A DNA stretch of 64,000 nt, from assembly GCA_016893485.2 (NCBI GenBank), contig JAFEKX020000001.1, forward strand, positions 4,774,001 through 4,838,000, written 5' to 3'. Positions within the stretch are counted from its first letter, which is position 1, and every line of letters starts with the position of its first letter. A model generated the notes under the pieces. It made no database searches. It saw nothing but the letters and a program-made list of their open reading frames with translations, and was not told the DNA's origin. This document shows positions 10,094-19,221 of this stretch, piece by piece. The translations under genes were made by a program, and so were the position numbers. This DNA is from Streptomyces sp. P3 (GTDB taxonomy: Bacteria > Actinomycetota > Actinomycetes > Streptomycetales > Streptomycetaceae).

Positions 10094-10120
10094 GCTCACC
10101 GGCCCGCTCACCGGCCCGCT
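10094..10120. repeat. 12-bp direct repeat
   Basis: GCTCACCGGCCC occurs twice in tandem plus a partial third copy, ending just at the stop codon of the DUF7144 gene. It lies in the 175-bp gap between the response regulator start and DUF7144. A related CACCGGCCCGCTCACC lies at about 10036-10055. The function is unknown. Confidence 0.5.
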
Positions 10121-10629
10121 TACTGGCGTACGCCCGCCCGCTCCGGGTTGTACGTCGCCAGGGCCCAGATCACGAAGACGTCGACCGCGATCATGATCAC
10201 CGACCAGACCGGGGCGTACGGGAGGAACATGAACTGGAGGATGGCGCCGAGGCTGGCGAGGACGATGCCGCAGACGCGGGCCCAGCTCATGCCGCGCAGG
10301 ATGCCCCAGCCGGTGACCACGCCGACGGCGCCGAGGCAGATGAGGATGACGCCCCAGCCGGTGAGGTTGATGCTGTAGACGTACGAGCCGACGCGGGTGT
10401 AGACGTCGTCCTTCGCGAGGGCGGAGATGCCTTGCAGGATGGCGATGACGCCGTTCATCAGCATCAGGACGCCGGCGAAGACCGCGCCGCCCATCGCGAG
10501 GCCGCCGCCGGGGGGGCGGGACGTGGCCCCGGGTGCCGGGGGCCTGGCCGGAGTCGTTCCAGACCGGGGGCGTCTCCTGGCCGGGGACGTCGAGTGCGGC
10601 TGCTGAGTCGAATGCGGCTGCTGGGTCAT
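10120..10629 (-). CDS. DUF7144 family membrane protein
   Basis: This 169-residue integral membrane protein has a disordered Gln/Pro/Ser-rich N-terminus (about 60 residues) followed by four hydrophobic helices, including GGAVFAGVLMLMNGVIAILQ, LTGWGVILICLGAVGVVTGW and PVWSVIMIAVDVFVIWALAT. The core matches the DUF7144 family common in Streptomyces. The start at 10629 (MTQQPHS) is chosen over an in-frame codon 14 residues upstream because the extra residues are not conserved-looking. The N-terminus contains a duplicated QQPHST. The function is unknown. It stands alone on the minus strand, upstream of the two-component system. Confidence 0.72.
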   Translation of the reverse strand: MTQQPHSTQQPHSTSPARRRPRSGTTPARPPAPGATSRPPGGGLAMGGAVFAGVLMLMNGVIAILQGISALAKDDVYTRVGSYVYSINLTGWGVILICLGAVGVVTGWGILRGMSWARVCGIVLASLGAILQFMFLPYAPVWSVIMIAVDVFVIWALATYNPERAGVRQ

Positions 10630-10700
10630 GGCCGTGCCCCACCTCTCTGTGGTGTGTGGTGCTTCGACCATCCGGCCGCGTCACCCCCTCCACCAGGGGG

Positions 10701-12020
10701 TTACGCCATACGGGTGACACCCGACGCGGACCCCGGCCCCGGGGCGGGCCCGCCCTCCGGTTTCGTAGGTTCCGCCGGTTCCGCCGCGAGGAACTCCACC
10801 ACCGCCAGCGCGAACAGCACCGCCAGCGCGAGACCGACCACCACCCACCCCGTCGGGTGCGACCACAGCAGATACGCGACCAGCGCCCCGCCCACCAGTA
10901 CCCAGCCGATCCACACCCGGTACCGGCGCACGAACGGGCCGACCGGTCCGGTGCGCAGTCCCGCGCCGTCGGCCACCGACCGCACCGCGCCGATCCCGGA
11001 GGTCCACAGGCGCCGTACGAGACCGGCCCGGCGGCCGGGGCCGGTGAGCCAGGCGGCGAGGGCGATCACCAGGCCCAGGGCGACGACGTTCCGGACGGTC
11101 GTGTGGAGGAAGCGGGTCAGCGCGTCGTACACCGCGCCGGCCGCGGGCGGGGAGACGCCCGCGGGGAGGGCGTCGAGGTAGACGGTGCGGAAGATCCGTA
11201 GGGCGAGGCCGAGCAGAGCCGTCGTGGCGGCCACGCCGAGGGCGCCGGTCACCAGGGCGCGGCGTCGGCGGCCCGCCAGCAGGACGCCTGCCGCGACCAG
11301 CACCAAGGCGACCAACGGGAGCCAGGTACCGGCGAGTTGGAGGAGGCGGAAGTACGTCTTGTACGTGTCGAGGTCGTCGCTCTTGAGGAGGGTGATCGAC
11401 GTGTGGAGTTCGGGGATCTTCCCCGCGACGGTCATGCCGTCGTCGACGAGCCGCTGTTTCACCTGGTCGACGACCGGGCCGACGTCGAGCGTGACCGCGC
11501 CGTCGTCGAGTTTCACCGCGCCGCCGCCGCTGCCGGTCAGGGCCTTCTCGACCGTGCGGTGGATGTGCCGGTTGGCTTCCTTCCAGAGGGTGGCGAAGGT
11601 GCCGGACGCGGCGACGGACTGGGCCTTGTCGTGGACGAAGGCGCGGACCGCGTCCTCCAGTGAACCGCCCAGCGCGCCCAACGCCTTCTCCAGCAGCGGC
11701 CGTTGGTCGGGCGCCGCGCCCGAGAGGAGGTCGGTGAGGTCGAGGTGGTCCATGACGGCCGAGGTCACCCGGTCGGCGACGGCGTGCTGGATGTCGCGGT
11801 CGGCGGCGAGCGGCGCGACCGTCGCGACATAGCGGTCGGTGTCGCCCACGGTGTCCGCCGTCCACGCGGCCACCGCCGCGAGCGGCGCGAGCACACACCC
11901 CAGGACGACGAGCACCACGGCGAGCAGCGAGCGTGCCCGATGCCGCGGGCGCCGCTCCGCCTCCAGTACGGCGACCCGCGCCCGCAGCCGTTCCAGTTCC
12001 CCGGCGCCGCTGTCCGTCAC
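10701..12020 (-). CDS. Multi-pass membrane protein, uncharacterised
   Basis: This intact 439-residue protein is of a type seen in streptomycetes, but I cannot name it. A short coiled-coil-like start (ELERLRARVAVLEAERR) precedes the first membrane helix (LLAVVLVVLGCVLAPLAAVA). An extracytoplasmic region of about 200 residues follows, with repeated ALTRFL/AVADRV-type helices. Five or six helices fill the C-terminal half (WLPLVALVLVAAGVLLAG, GALGVAATTALLGLAL, WIGWVLVGGALVAYLLW). GTG 12020 is preferred because GGAGGAGGAG ends 4 nt upstream. It shares order and motifs with the protein at 47750 (AAWxA..L.DT.RYVxTxAPLAAD), so the two are paralogues. It follows the dipeptidase across a hexanucleotide repeat. 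Confidence 0.75.
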   Translation of the reverse strand: MTDSGAGELERLRARVAVLEAERRPRHRARSLLAVVLVVLGCVLAPLAAVAAWTADTVGDTDRYVATVAPLAADRDIQHAVADRVTSAVMDHLDLTDLLSGAAPDQRPLLEKALGALGGSLEDAVRAFVHDKAQSVAASGTFATLWKEANRHIHRTVEKALTGSGGGAVKLDDGAVTLDVGPVVDQVKQRLVDDGMTVAGKIPELHTSITLLKSDDLDTYKTYFRLLQLAGTWLPLVALVLVAAGVLLAGRRRRALVTGALGVAATTALLGLALRIFRTVYLDALPAGVSPPAAGAVYDALTRFLHTTVRNVVALGLVIALAAWLTGPGRRAGLVRRLWTSGIGAVRSVADGAGLRTGPVGPFVRRYRVWIGWVLVGGALVAYLLWSHPTGWVVVGLALAVLFALAVVEFLAAEPAEPTKPEGGPAPGPGSASGVTRMA

Positions 12021-12033
12021 CCGCTCCTCCTCC

Positions 12034-12081
12034 GCCGATGCCGATGCCGATGCCGATGCCGATGCCGACGCCGATGCCGAC
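12034..12081. repeat. Hexanucleotide microsatellite (GCCGAT/C)8
   Basis: Eight tandem copies of GCCGAT or GCCGAC lie between the stop of the dipeptidase (12104) and the ribosome binding site of the membrane protein gene (start GTG 12020). Copies 1-5 and 7 are identical; copies 6 and 8 carry C at the last position. Because the unit is 6 bp, length changes would keep any frame but alter the spacing of the 5' untranslated leader. Confidence 0.9.
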
Positions 12082-12103
12082 GCCCGTGACCGCCCGGGGC
12101 CCT

Positions 12104-13465
12104 TCAGTGCGCCCGGACCTTCGCGAACTCCCGCAGGAACAGCGCCTCCACGTGCGCCATGTGCTCGATCTCCGACGGGTCGACGCTCTCGTTCGGGGCA
12201 TGGATGAGGCAGCGGGGTTCCTCGACGCCCATGAGGATGATCTCGGCGCGGGGGTAGGTCTCGGCGAGGACGTTGCACAGCGGGATGGAACCGCCCTGGC
12301 CGAGGTAGGCGAGGGGTTTGCCGTAGACCTCCTCCATGGCGGTGCCGAGCGCGGTGTACGCCGGGCCGTCGGTGGCGGCGGCGGAACGGGGAGCCGGTGC
12401 CCTCCGTCTCGACGGTCACCTTCGCACCCCAAGGGGCCGCGTCCGTCAGGTGTTCGGTGAGGGCCTCGCGGGCCGCGCCCGGGTCCGTGCCGGGCGGGAC
12501 GCGCAGGCTGACGCGGGCGCGGGCCGTCGCCGGTACGGCCGCCGCCGAACCGACCACCGGCGGGCAGTCGATACCGAGGACGGTGACGGCAGGGCGGGAC
12601 CAGAGGCGGTCGGCGACGGTTCCGGTGCCGGTCAGGTGGACGCCGTCCAGGACGCCCGCGTCCGTGCGGAACTGCTGCTCGTCGTAGCCGACGCCGTCCC
12701 AAGTGCCCTCGCAGTCCAGGCCGTTGATCACCGTCGCGCCGGTCTTCGGGTCGCGGAGCGAGGCGAGGAGCTGGATCAGGGCGGCGAGCGCGTCCGGGGC
12801 GGGGCCGCCGAACATGCCCGAATGGACCTCGCCCTCAAGGGTGTCGACGGTGACGACGACGTTCGCGAGGCCGCGCAGGGTGGTGGTCGCGGTGCCGACG
12901 CCGACCGCCGCGTTGCCGGTGTCGCACACCAGCAGGGCGTCCGCGAGGAACTTCTCCGGGTGCTGGGCGACGTACTGCTCAAGGCCGCCCGTGCCCTGTT
13001 CCTCGGAGCCCTCGGCGACGAACTTCACCCCGACCGGGAGGTCCTCGCCGAGCGCGCGCAGCGCGGTGAGGTGCATGACGATGTTGCCCTTGCAGTCGGC
13101 GGTGCCGCGTCCGTACCAGCGGCCGTCGCGCTCGGTGAGCGTGAAGGGCGGGTCGTCCAGGCCTTGTCGTCGAGCGGGGGCTGGACGTCGTAGTGGCAGT
13201 AGAGGAGGACGGTGGGGGCGCCGGGCGGGGGCGGGCGGTGGCCGATGACGGCGTGGCTGCCGTCCGGGGTCTCCGCGAGGTGCACGTCCCGCAGGCCCGC
13301 CTCGGTGAAGGCGTCGGCGACCCACTGGGCGGCCTTGTGGCACTCCTCGGGCGGGTACTGGCGGGGGTCGGCGACCGACGGGATGGCGACGAGTTCGGTC
13401 AGGTCGGCCTGCGCGCGGGGCATCAACGCGGCGATACGGGAAGCGAGTTCGGTCATCGTGGTCAC
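12104..13465 (-). CDS. M20 family dipeptidase (frameshifted)
   Basis: Three frame segments give a zinc dipeptidase of about 455 residues. The first (LVAIPSV, CHYDVQPP with the metal His and Asp) changes frame near 13162 into DDPPFTLTERDGRWYGRGTA. That segment holds the bridging Asp in the DCKGN region and the catalytic Glu pair in VAEGSEEQGTGGL. After another break near 12385 comes GGSIPLCNVLAETYP and the metal His in CLIHAPNES. This is the M20/ArgE/CPG2 fold with an inserted dimerisation domain. Its GTG start at 13465 overlaps the upstream stop as GTGA, implying translational coupling; ATG 13456 is an alternative. It probably hydrolyses dipeptides, possibly ones imported by the permease. Confidence 0.86.
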
Positions 13466-13899
13466 TGCCTCACCGTGGTGTCGGTCTTCAGGTCGTCGAT
13501 CTTGTCCTGGATCTTGTGCAGCTTGTCGGGGCAGTAGATCTCCAGGATCTTGATCTCGGCGCGCAGCGCGGCCGTGTCGCCGATGACCGGGCGCTGGCCG
13601 ACGAACGCGGCGCCGTTCGAGACGTTGATCTTCCACAGGGCCGACTTCAGGGCGCTGCCGGGGCTCTTGCAGACGATGCCGCCGTCGGTGCCGAGCGCGC
13701 GGGCGATCGTCTTGGTGTCCGGCCGGGGATAGCCGGCGGCCACCGCCGCGTCGGCGAGCTGGTTCGCCTTGTCCGTGGCCCTGTTGGTGGTCTTCACGCT
13801 GTCGTACTGGATGACACCGACAACCGCGAGCGCGACCAGCAGGACGACCGCGCCGACGTAGATCCACCGGTGTTCGGAGGCGAACCTCGTGGGGCTCAT
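13462..13899 (-). CDS. Small single-helix membrane protein
   Basis: This 145-residue protein has a basic N-terminus, one membrane helix (WIYVGAVVLLVALAVVGVIQ) and a C-terminal domain outside with two Cys (IVCKSPGSALK and EIYCPDKLHK) that may pair. It overlaps the permease stop by ATGA and the dipeptidase start by GTGA, so it sits in the middle of a tightly coupled three-gene operon. The family is not recognised; it may be an accessory subunit of the permease or peptidase. Confidence 0.7.
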   Translation of the reverse strand: MSPTRFASEHRWIYVGAVVLLVALAVVGVIQYDSVKTTNRATDKANQLADAAVAAGYPRPDTKTIARALGTDGGIVCKSPGSALKSALWKINVSNGAAFVGQRPVIGDTAALRAEIKILEIYCPDKLHKIQDKIDDLKTDTTVRQ

Positions 13900-15377
13900 G
13901 CGGCACCACCGGCCGCCGCGTCCTCCGTGGCGGCTTCCGTACGCCAGCCCGGTTTGCGGAACTTGAGGAACGCTCCCGGGATCAGCAGGCCGAGGATGAC
14001 CAGGCCGCCGCCGATGATGCCGATGTACGTCCAGATGCTGCCGCCCCCGAACTGCGAGGGCGGGACGAAGCCGATCGCGAGGGCGGCGATCGATGCCAAC
14101 AGGCCGACCGTGCACAGGAGATGGAGGGCGGGGACGCGGTAGCCGCGCGGGTGGTCGGGCTGGGTCTTCCGCAGCCGCATGGCGGCGGCGAACATCAGCA
14201 GGTAGACGATCAGGTACACCTGCGTGGTGATGGTCGAGAAGATCCAGTACACGTTGGAGACGTTGGGGATGAACGCGTACCCGAGGGCGATGACGGTGGT
14301 CACCACACCCTGGGTGACGAGGATGTTCTGCTGCACCCCGAACTTGTTCAACTTCTGCAGGAACGGCGGGAGATAGCCCTCGCTGCGGGAGATCTCCAGC
14401 AGGCCCTTGGACGGTCCGGCCAGCCAGGTGAGCATGCCGCCCAGCGAGGCGGAGACAAGCATCACGGCGGCGATCGGGGTCATCCAGCCGATGTGGAAGT
14501 ACGAGAAGAACGCGTTGAACGCCTGCATCACACCGGCGGTGAGGCTCGTCTGGTCCGACGGCACGACCCAGCTGATCGCCAGGGCGGGCAGGATTAAGAT
14601 GAGCAGCACCAGCCCCATCGCCAGGAACATCGACTTGGGGTACTCCTTCGCCGGGTCCTTCAGTGACGAGACGTGGACGGCGTTCATCTCCATGCCGGAG
14701 TAGGAGAGGAAGTTGTTGACGATGAGGACGAGGCTGGCGAGGCCGGTCCACTCGGGCAGCAGGTGGCTCGACGTCATCGGGGCGGCCGACGGGTTGCCCT
14801 GGGCGAGGAAGACCATGCCGAGGACGACAAGGATGGTGCCCGGTATGAGCGTTCCGATGATGAGGCCCCAACTGGACAGCCCGGCAAGGGCTTTGGTGCC
14901 GCGCGAGGACACCCATACGCCGGTCCAGTACAGGACCATGATGACGATGGCGGTGTAGAGGCCGTTCGAGGCGAGGGCCGGGTCGATGACGTACGAGATG
15001 GTGCTCGCGACGAAGGCGAGCAGGCTCGGGTAGTAGAAGATCGTCATCGCGAACTGGCACCACACGGCGAGGAATCCGAGCGGTTTTGACAGGCCCTCGC
15101 TGACCCAGCGGTAGACGCCGCCGCTCCAGCCCGAGGCGAGTTCCGCCGAGACCAGCGCGGTCGGCAGCAGGAACACGATCGCCGGGACGAGGTACAGGAA
15201 CACGCAGGCCAGGCCGTACACGGCCATCGTCGGGGCGGCCCGCAGGCTGGCCACGGACGAGGTCGTCATCAGCGCGAGGGTGACCCAGGTGATCGTGGGC
15301 GCGGGCCGGGTTCTCGTCGCCGCGCGTGCCGACGGCACCGGTTTCGGCAGGTCGGCGGGGACGTCCATCGAGGCCAC
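13896..15377 (-). CDS. APC family amino acid permease
   Basis: This intact 493-residue transporter has twelve predicted helices. It belongs to the amino acid-polyamine-organocation superfamily, near the glutamate:GABA antiporter/YjeM group. Helix 1 has LALMTTSSVASLRAAPTM. Conserved SGGVYRWVSEGLSKPLGFLA lies in helix 2-3, and NNFLSYSGMEMNAVHVSSLK and MLTWLAGPSKGLLEISRSEG later. It imports or exchanges an amino acid at the plasma membrane. GGGAGG precedes the GTG at 15377 by 4 nt; ATG 15368 is also in frame. It is the first gene of the coupled permease-small membrane protein-dipeptidase operon, which suggests uptake and processing of amino acids or small peptides. Confidence 0.9.
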   Translation of the reverse strand: MASMDVPADLPKPVPSARAATRTRPAPTITWVTLALMTTSSVASLRAAPTMAVYGLACVFLYLVPAIVFLLPTALVSAELASGWSGGVYRWVSEGLSKPLGFLAVWCQFAMTIFYYPSLLAFVASTISYVIDPALASNGLYTAIVIMVLYWTGVWVSSRGTKALAGLSSWGLIIGTLIPGTILVVLGMVFLAQGNPSAAPMTSSHLLPEWTGLASLVLIVNNFLSYSGMEMNAVHVSSLKDPAKEYPKSMFLAMGLVLLILILPALAISWVVPSDQTSLTAGVMQAFNAFFSYFHIGWMTPIAAVMLVSASLGGMLTWLAGPSKGLLEISRSEGYLPPFLQKLNKFGVQQNILVTQGVVTTVIALGYAFIPNVSNVYWIFSTITTQVYLIVYLLMFAAAMRLRKTQPDHPRGYRVPALHLLCTVGLLASIAALAIGFVPPSQFGGGSIWTYIGIIGGGLVILGLLIPGAFLKFRKPGWRTEAATEDAAAGGAA

Positions 15378-15514
15378 AGGCCCTCCCTGGGGATGACTTC
15401 CGGGTGGTGTGGCCAGGCTCTGCGGTGGTCACGGCGGGCGCAGGTCGGGTGGGCCGTCCGGGTGAGGTGCGGAGGCCCGGGGTGCCGGTGCGGCGGGGAG
15501 CGTCCAGGCTGGTC

Positions 15515-16803
15515 ATGACCGTGGTCTCCGTAGCCGCGGGCCACGCGAGGGAGGCGGTCGTGGAGCACCAGCGCACGGACGCCTCGCTCGACGAACTCAC
15601 CCTCTTCCTGGCCCGGTTGACCGGGTTGCTGCTGCGATCGAGCGGTGAGGGCGCCGAGTTGATCGAGGACTCGGTGCGGTCGGCCGCCCGGTCGCTCGGC
15701 GGGGAGGCGTCCCTGCTGCTGGTGCCGGACGCGGCGGCGCTCACCGTCACCGCCGGGGACGGGACGCGGACCGTGACGGTGCGCGGGTTCCCCGAGGTGT
15801 TCCGCCTCGACCGGGTGACCGCGCTGAAACCCCTGCTCACGGACGTGCGGGACGGCCGCCTCGGTGTCCTGGAGGCCGGCCGGCGGCTGACCAGGATCGA
15901 GAACGCGCCCGCTCCCTACCCCTGGCCGCTGAAGCTGCTCGGCATCGTCCTGTTCTCGCTGGGCTTCGCACCGCTGATGCAGCCCACCTGGTACGAGGTC
16001 GCATCCACGGCCGTACTCGCCTCCATCGCGGCGGTGTTGGCGATCGCGGCCGACCGACTCCCGCGTCTGGAGAAGGTGTTGCCGCTCGTCGTCTCGACGG
16101 TCGTGTCGGTGGTGGCACTTGAGGTGTTCGCCCGCGAACCCTCCCACGGCGGACCGGTGTTGCTGATGCTGCCGGCCCTCTTCTTCTTCGTCCCCGGCGA
16201 CTATCTGAGCGCCGCCACCGCCGAGTTGGCCGCCGGGCTCATCACCACCGGCGCGATCCGGCTCGTCTACGCCGTGTTCCTGCTGGTGCAGCTGTATCTG
16301 GGCGTGATGCTGGGCGTGTTCGCCACCGGCACCTCCACCCACGCGCTCTGGGACATCGCCGCCGACTCCGACATGGCGCGCTGGGCGCTGTTCCTCGGCT
16401 GGATCGTGTTCACCTTCGGCACGGTCCTGGCGTTCGCGATCCCGCGCCGCCTGTTCTGGCCGCTGCTCCTGCTGGTCTACGTCACCGTCGGCGTGCAGTC
16501 GCTGTTCACGAAGCTGGTGGGGAGGTCGGCGGCACGTTCGTCGCGGCGGCGGTGCTGGCCGCTGCGGCCACCCTGCTGGCCCGCGCCGAGCACCGCCCGC
16601 CCCGCCTGGTCCTGCTGCTGCCCGGCTTCTTCACCCTCACCGTCGGCTCCCTCGGCATGCGCGGCCTGACGACACTGGCGGGCGGCCACGCCATCGAGGG
16701 CTTCCGTGACCTGCTGAAACTGGTCACGATCGTCACGGCCATCGCGGTGGGGATGGTGTTCGGGGCGGCGCTGACCGAGCGCCGGGGCCGGCAGGGATCG
16801 TAG
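15515..16803 (+). CDS. Threonine/serine exporter family protein (frameshifted)
   Basis: This is a ThrE-like exporter of about 430 residues. The cytosolic N-terminal half (LTLFLARLTGLLLRSSGEGA, then RRLTRIENAPAPYPWPLKLL) is the ThrE domain. It is followed by about ten helices, including FAPLMQPTWYEV, LFFFVPGDYLSAATAELAAG and LPGFFTLTVGSLGMRGLTTL. One G is missing in a G-run near 16521, so the C-terminal four helices are in another frame ending at 16803. ThrE-type proteins export threonine and serine using the proton-motive force. The start (ATG 15515) is uncertain: the frame is open upstream, and GGGGAG lies 14 nt before it. It is divergent from the APC permease. Confidence 0.85.
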
Positions 16804-16835
16804 GAATACGCTGGTCGGCCCCTTCCGGGACCCGG

Positions 16836-17532
16836 TCAGGCCATCCAGAAGAAGACGGCCGTCATGCGCTTCTCCTCCAGCGTGCTGCCGTGGTAGCCGG
16901 TCGCGCTGTGCACGAGGTTGGCGTGGTAGAGCAGCAGGCTGTTGTAGCGGTGGGGCACGCGGACGTCCTCCTCGAAGGCGTCCGGGGCGACGAAGCGGGT
17001 GCCGAGGGCCTCGACGAGGTTGTTGTGCGGGGCCTGGACGACGTTGCCGCCGAGGCGTCCGCCGGGGAGGTGCTGGCGGTAGAAGCTGGTGCCGCAGTCC
17101 TTCGGTACGGACGGGTTCAGGTACAGGACGGCGGCGTACCGGCACAGGGAGCGGGAGTCGGTGTGCGGGCGGGGCTCGCTCTCGCCCTTCCCGACGACCT
17201 GGACGCAGTTGTGGTTGAGGGTGCCGCCGCCGGGCGCCTTCTGCACCCAGAGCTCCTTGGCCCCGGTGGCCTGCTTGACCAGGCGCTCGATCCGCCCCAT
17301 CTCGGACGGTTCGAGGCCGGGCATCGTCCGCAGCCCCGGCCAGGTCTCCGACGTGTACGGATACCCCTTGACCCAGTCGTCCTTCGCGAGACACCGCTCC
17401 CGTACGGCGTCCACGTCCGGGAGCACGTCGTTCAGCACCCAGTAGTCACGGCCCTTGGTGGGCTTGCGGTACGGGAGGACGGGCAGGGGGCCTGCTGCCG
17501 GGCCCGCTGGGGGTGTGGGGGAGTGGTGGCAT
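16836..17532 (-). CDS. DUF6445 family protein (frameshifted N-terminus)
   Basis: This protein of about 230 residues resembles 2-oxoglutarate/Fe(II) oxygenase-fold proteins of the DUF6445 family. The putative iron ligands are His and Asp in RPHTDSRSLCRYAAVLYLNP and the distal His in LLYHANLVHSATGYHG; an Arg follows in EEKRMTAVFFWMA. The segment LPVLPYRKPTKGRDYWVLND precedes the first in-frame start codon (GTG 17438), and the only ATG upstream (17532) is in another frame. A frame change in the C-run near 17480 is therefore likely. In uncorrected sequence the gene would begin at 17438. The substrate is unknown. It is convergent with the ThrE-type exporter. Confidence 0.75.
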
Positions 17533-17746
17533 GGGGCCGAACGTATAGCCGGGGTTCACCAATGCTGTGCCATACACCGGTCAACATTCCGTCAACGAAG
17601 GGGAGTTGACCGCCGGGGCACGGCGGGACCGCGTGGCGAGAGCCAGGTCACAGACCGGCGCTGTCACATCCGCGGGGGGGTCGTTACGTCAGAGCTGTGC
17701 AGGCATCGATCACGGCAGGACACACGACACGACAGAGGAGCCCATC

Positions 17747-18219
17747 ATGGGTGCTCGTTTGAACGCCTTCGCCAGCCCCTCGCCGGGAAGGCCCTGAAGC
17801 ACTTCGTCGCGGCGGGCAAGGTCGTCGAGGACTCGCCGCTGCCCGCCGCCACCCAGGAACTGGTGAAGATCCGGGCGAGCCAGATCAACGGCTGCGGGTT
17901 CTGCACCGACATGCACACCAAGGACGCCGCCGCGGCCGGTGAGACGCCGCTGCGCATCAACCTGATCGCCGTCTGGCGCGAGGCGACCGTGTTCACCGAC
18001 GCCGAGCGGGCCGCGCTGGAGCTGACCGAGGAGGGTACCCGGATCGCCGACGCGGCGGGCGGGGTGCCGGACGACGTGTGGGCGAACGCGGCCAAGCACT
18101 ACGACGAGGAGCAGCTCATGGCACTCGTCACGCTGATCGCCCTCATCAACAGCTTCAACCGGATGAACGTCATGCTGACGATGCCGGCAGGTGGTTACGA
18201 GCCCGGCCAGCACATGTGA
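17747..18219 (+). CDS. Carboxymuconolactone decarboxylase/AhpD family protein (frameshifted)
   Basis: This protein of about 157 residues has the AhpD-like redox motif C-x2-C-x3-H in NGCGFCTDMHTKDA. The all-helical fold (ELVKIRASQINGCG, INLIAVWREATVFTDAERAA, LMALVTLIALINSFNRMNV) is typical of carboxymuconolactone decarboxylase family members that act as alkylhydroperoxidases. A base is lost near 17777, so the first ten residues (MGARLNAFAS) are in a different frame. GAGGAG (17735-17740) sets the ATG at 17747. The likely role is peroxide or nitrosative stress protection. The 214-bp gap upstream, to 17533, should contain its promoter; a TGTCACA at about 17661 is a possible site. Confidence 0.85.
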
Positions 18220-18442
18220 CAAGGCCCGGCATCAGGCGCCGGGCGCGGTTCCGGCGGGTACGGCGGGTGGCGACCGGTTCCGGTCCGCCACCCCCGGACC
18301 CCGCGCGAACCGGAGGACCCACCCGTCACTTGTGACGCGCCCCACTCGGGCTTTACCAAAACCAAAGACTTCGCGTGCTTCCCCGATCCGTATTCCCGAC
18401 TGTCCGTATCGCCGACGGGCGGTCCACGACACAGGAGGCACG

Positions 18443-19216
18443 GTGCGCTTTTCGCGGAACGCGACGGGAACGATGGTTGTGGGGGTGCCCTCAGCCTGAC
18501 CCTCGTCGCCCTGGCCTATCCGGCAATGCTGGGCGTCAACACGGTCTCCAGCGCGCCCACACGCGTGATCGCCAACACGCAGTGGGGGCCGCTGACCGAG
18601 GCCGACCGGGACTTCGTGGTCAAGGTGCGCGCGGCAGGGCTGTGGGAGTACCCCGTCGGCCAGATGGGCCTGAAGAAGGGGGCGAGCCCGGCGGTCATCA
18701 CCGCGAGCAAGCACCTGATCGACGGCCACGCGGCGCTGGACGCCAGCTGCCGCAAGATCGCCCCCATGCTCAACATCACCATCCCGAACCAGCCCAGCCC
18801 GCAGCAGCAGGGGTTCATCAACACCCTGAACGGCGACAGCGGCAAGCAGTTCGACACGGACTTCGCCAACATCCTGCGCGTGACGCACGGTTCGATCTTC
18901 AACACCATCGCGAAGATCCGCTCCACGACGGAGAACACCCTCGTGCGCATCCTCGCCAACCAGGCCAACGCGACGGTCCTGGACCACATCACGGTGATGG
19001 AGGAGACCGGCCTGGTCAACTTCAGCCAGGTCCTCTTCCAGGAGACGACCCCGCCGAAGCTGCCCGCCACGGACCTGACCCCGCCTCCCCGGCCGCCGGC
19101 CAGCCGGAGGTCGTGCTCACCCCGCCGGTGAACAGCACCACCCAGCCGCCGCTCCTGCCGGGCGAGTCCCCACGGCCGGTGCGGGTAACCCGAGCCAGAC
19201 ACCGACCGTGGGGTGA
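18443..19216 (+). CDS. DUF4142 domain-containing secreted protein (frameshifted)
   Basis: The GTG at 18443, 5 nt after AGGAGG, begins a signal peptide that changes frame near 18485 (SLTLVALAYPAMLG). The DUF4142 domain follows (GPLTEADRDFVVKVRAAGLW, KHLIDGHAALDASCRKIAPM, LRVTHGSIFNTIAKIRSTTE). It is a mostly helical, ferritin-like domain with several His residues. Two more breaks (near 19085 and 19170) lead to a Pro/Thr-rich tail (VLTPPVNSTTQPP, then SQTPTVG) and the TGA at 19214-19216. The corrected length is about 258 residues. The role of DUF4142 is unknown, and export with cell-envelope association is inferred. The terminator-like GCCCGGC/GCCGGGC at about 18224-18244 belongs to the gene before. 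Confidence 0.8.
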
Positions 19217-19221
19217 ACCCC

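Noticed and set aside
10701..13343. Single open frame suggesting a dipeptidase-membrane protein fusion of about 880 residues
   Set aside because: The dipeptidase part changes frame at both ends, its real C-terminus ends at 12104 in another frame, and the membrane protein has its own start and ribosome site at 12020. The hexanucleotide repeat just keeps the frame open.
13462..15840. Long open frame of 792 codons opposite the permease
   Set aside because: Only its last 146 codons are a real protein (start 13899). The rest is the wrong frame of the permease gene, open because of GC bias.
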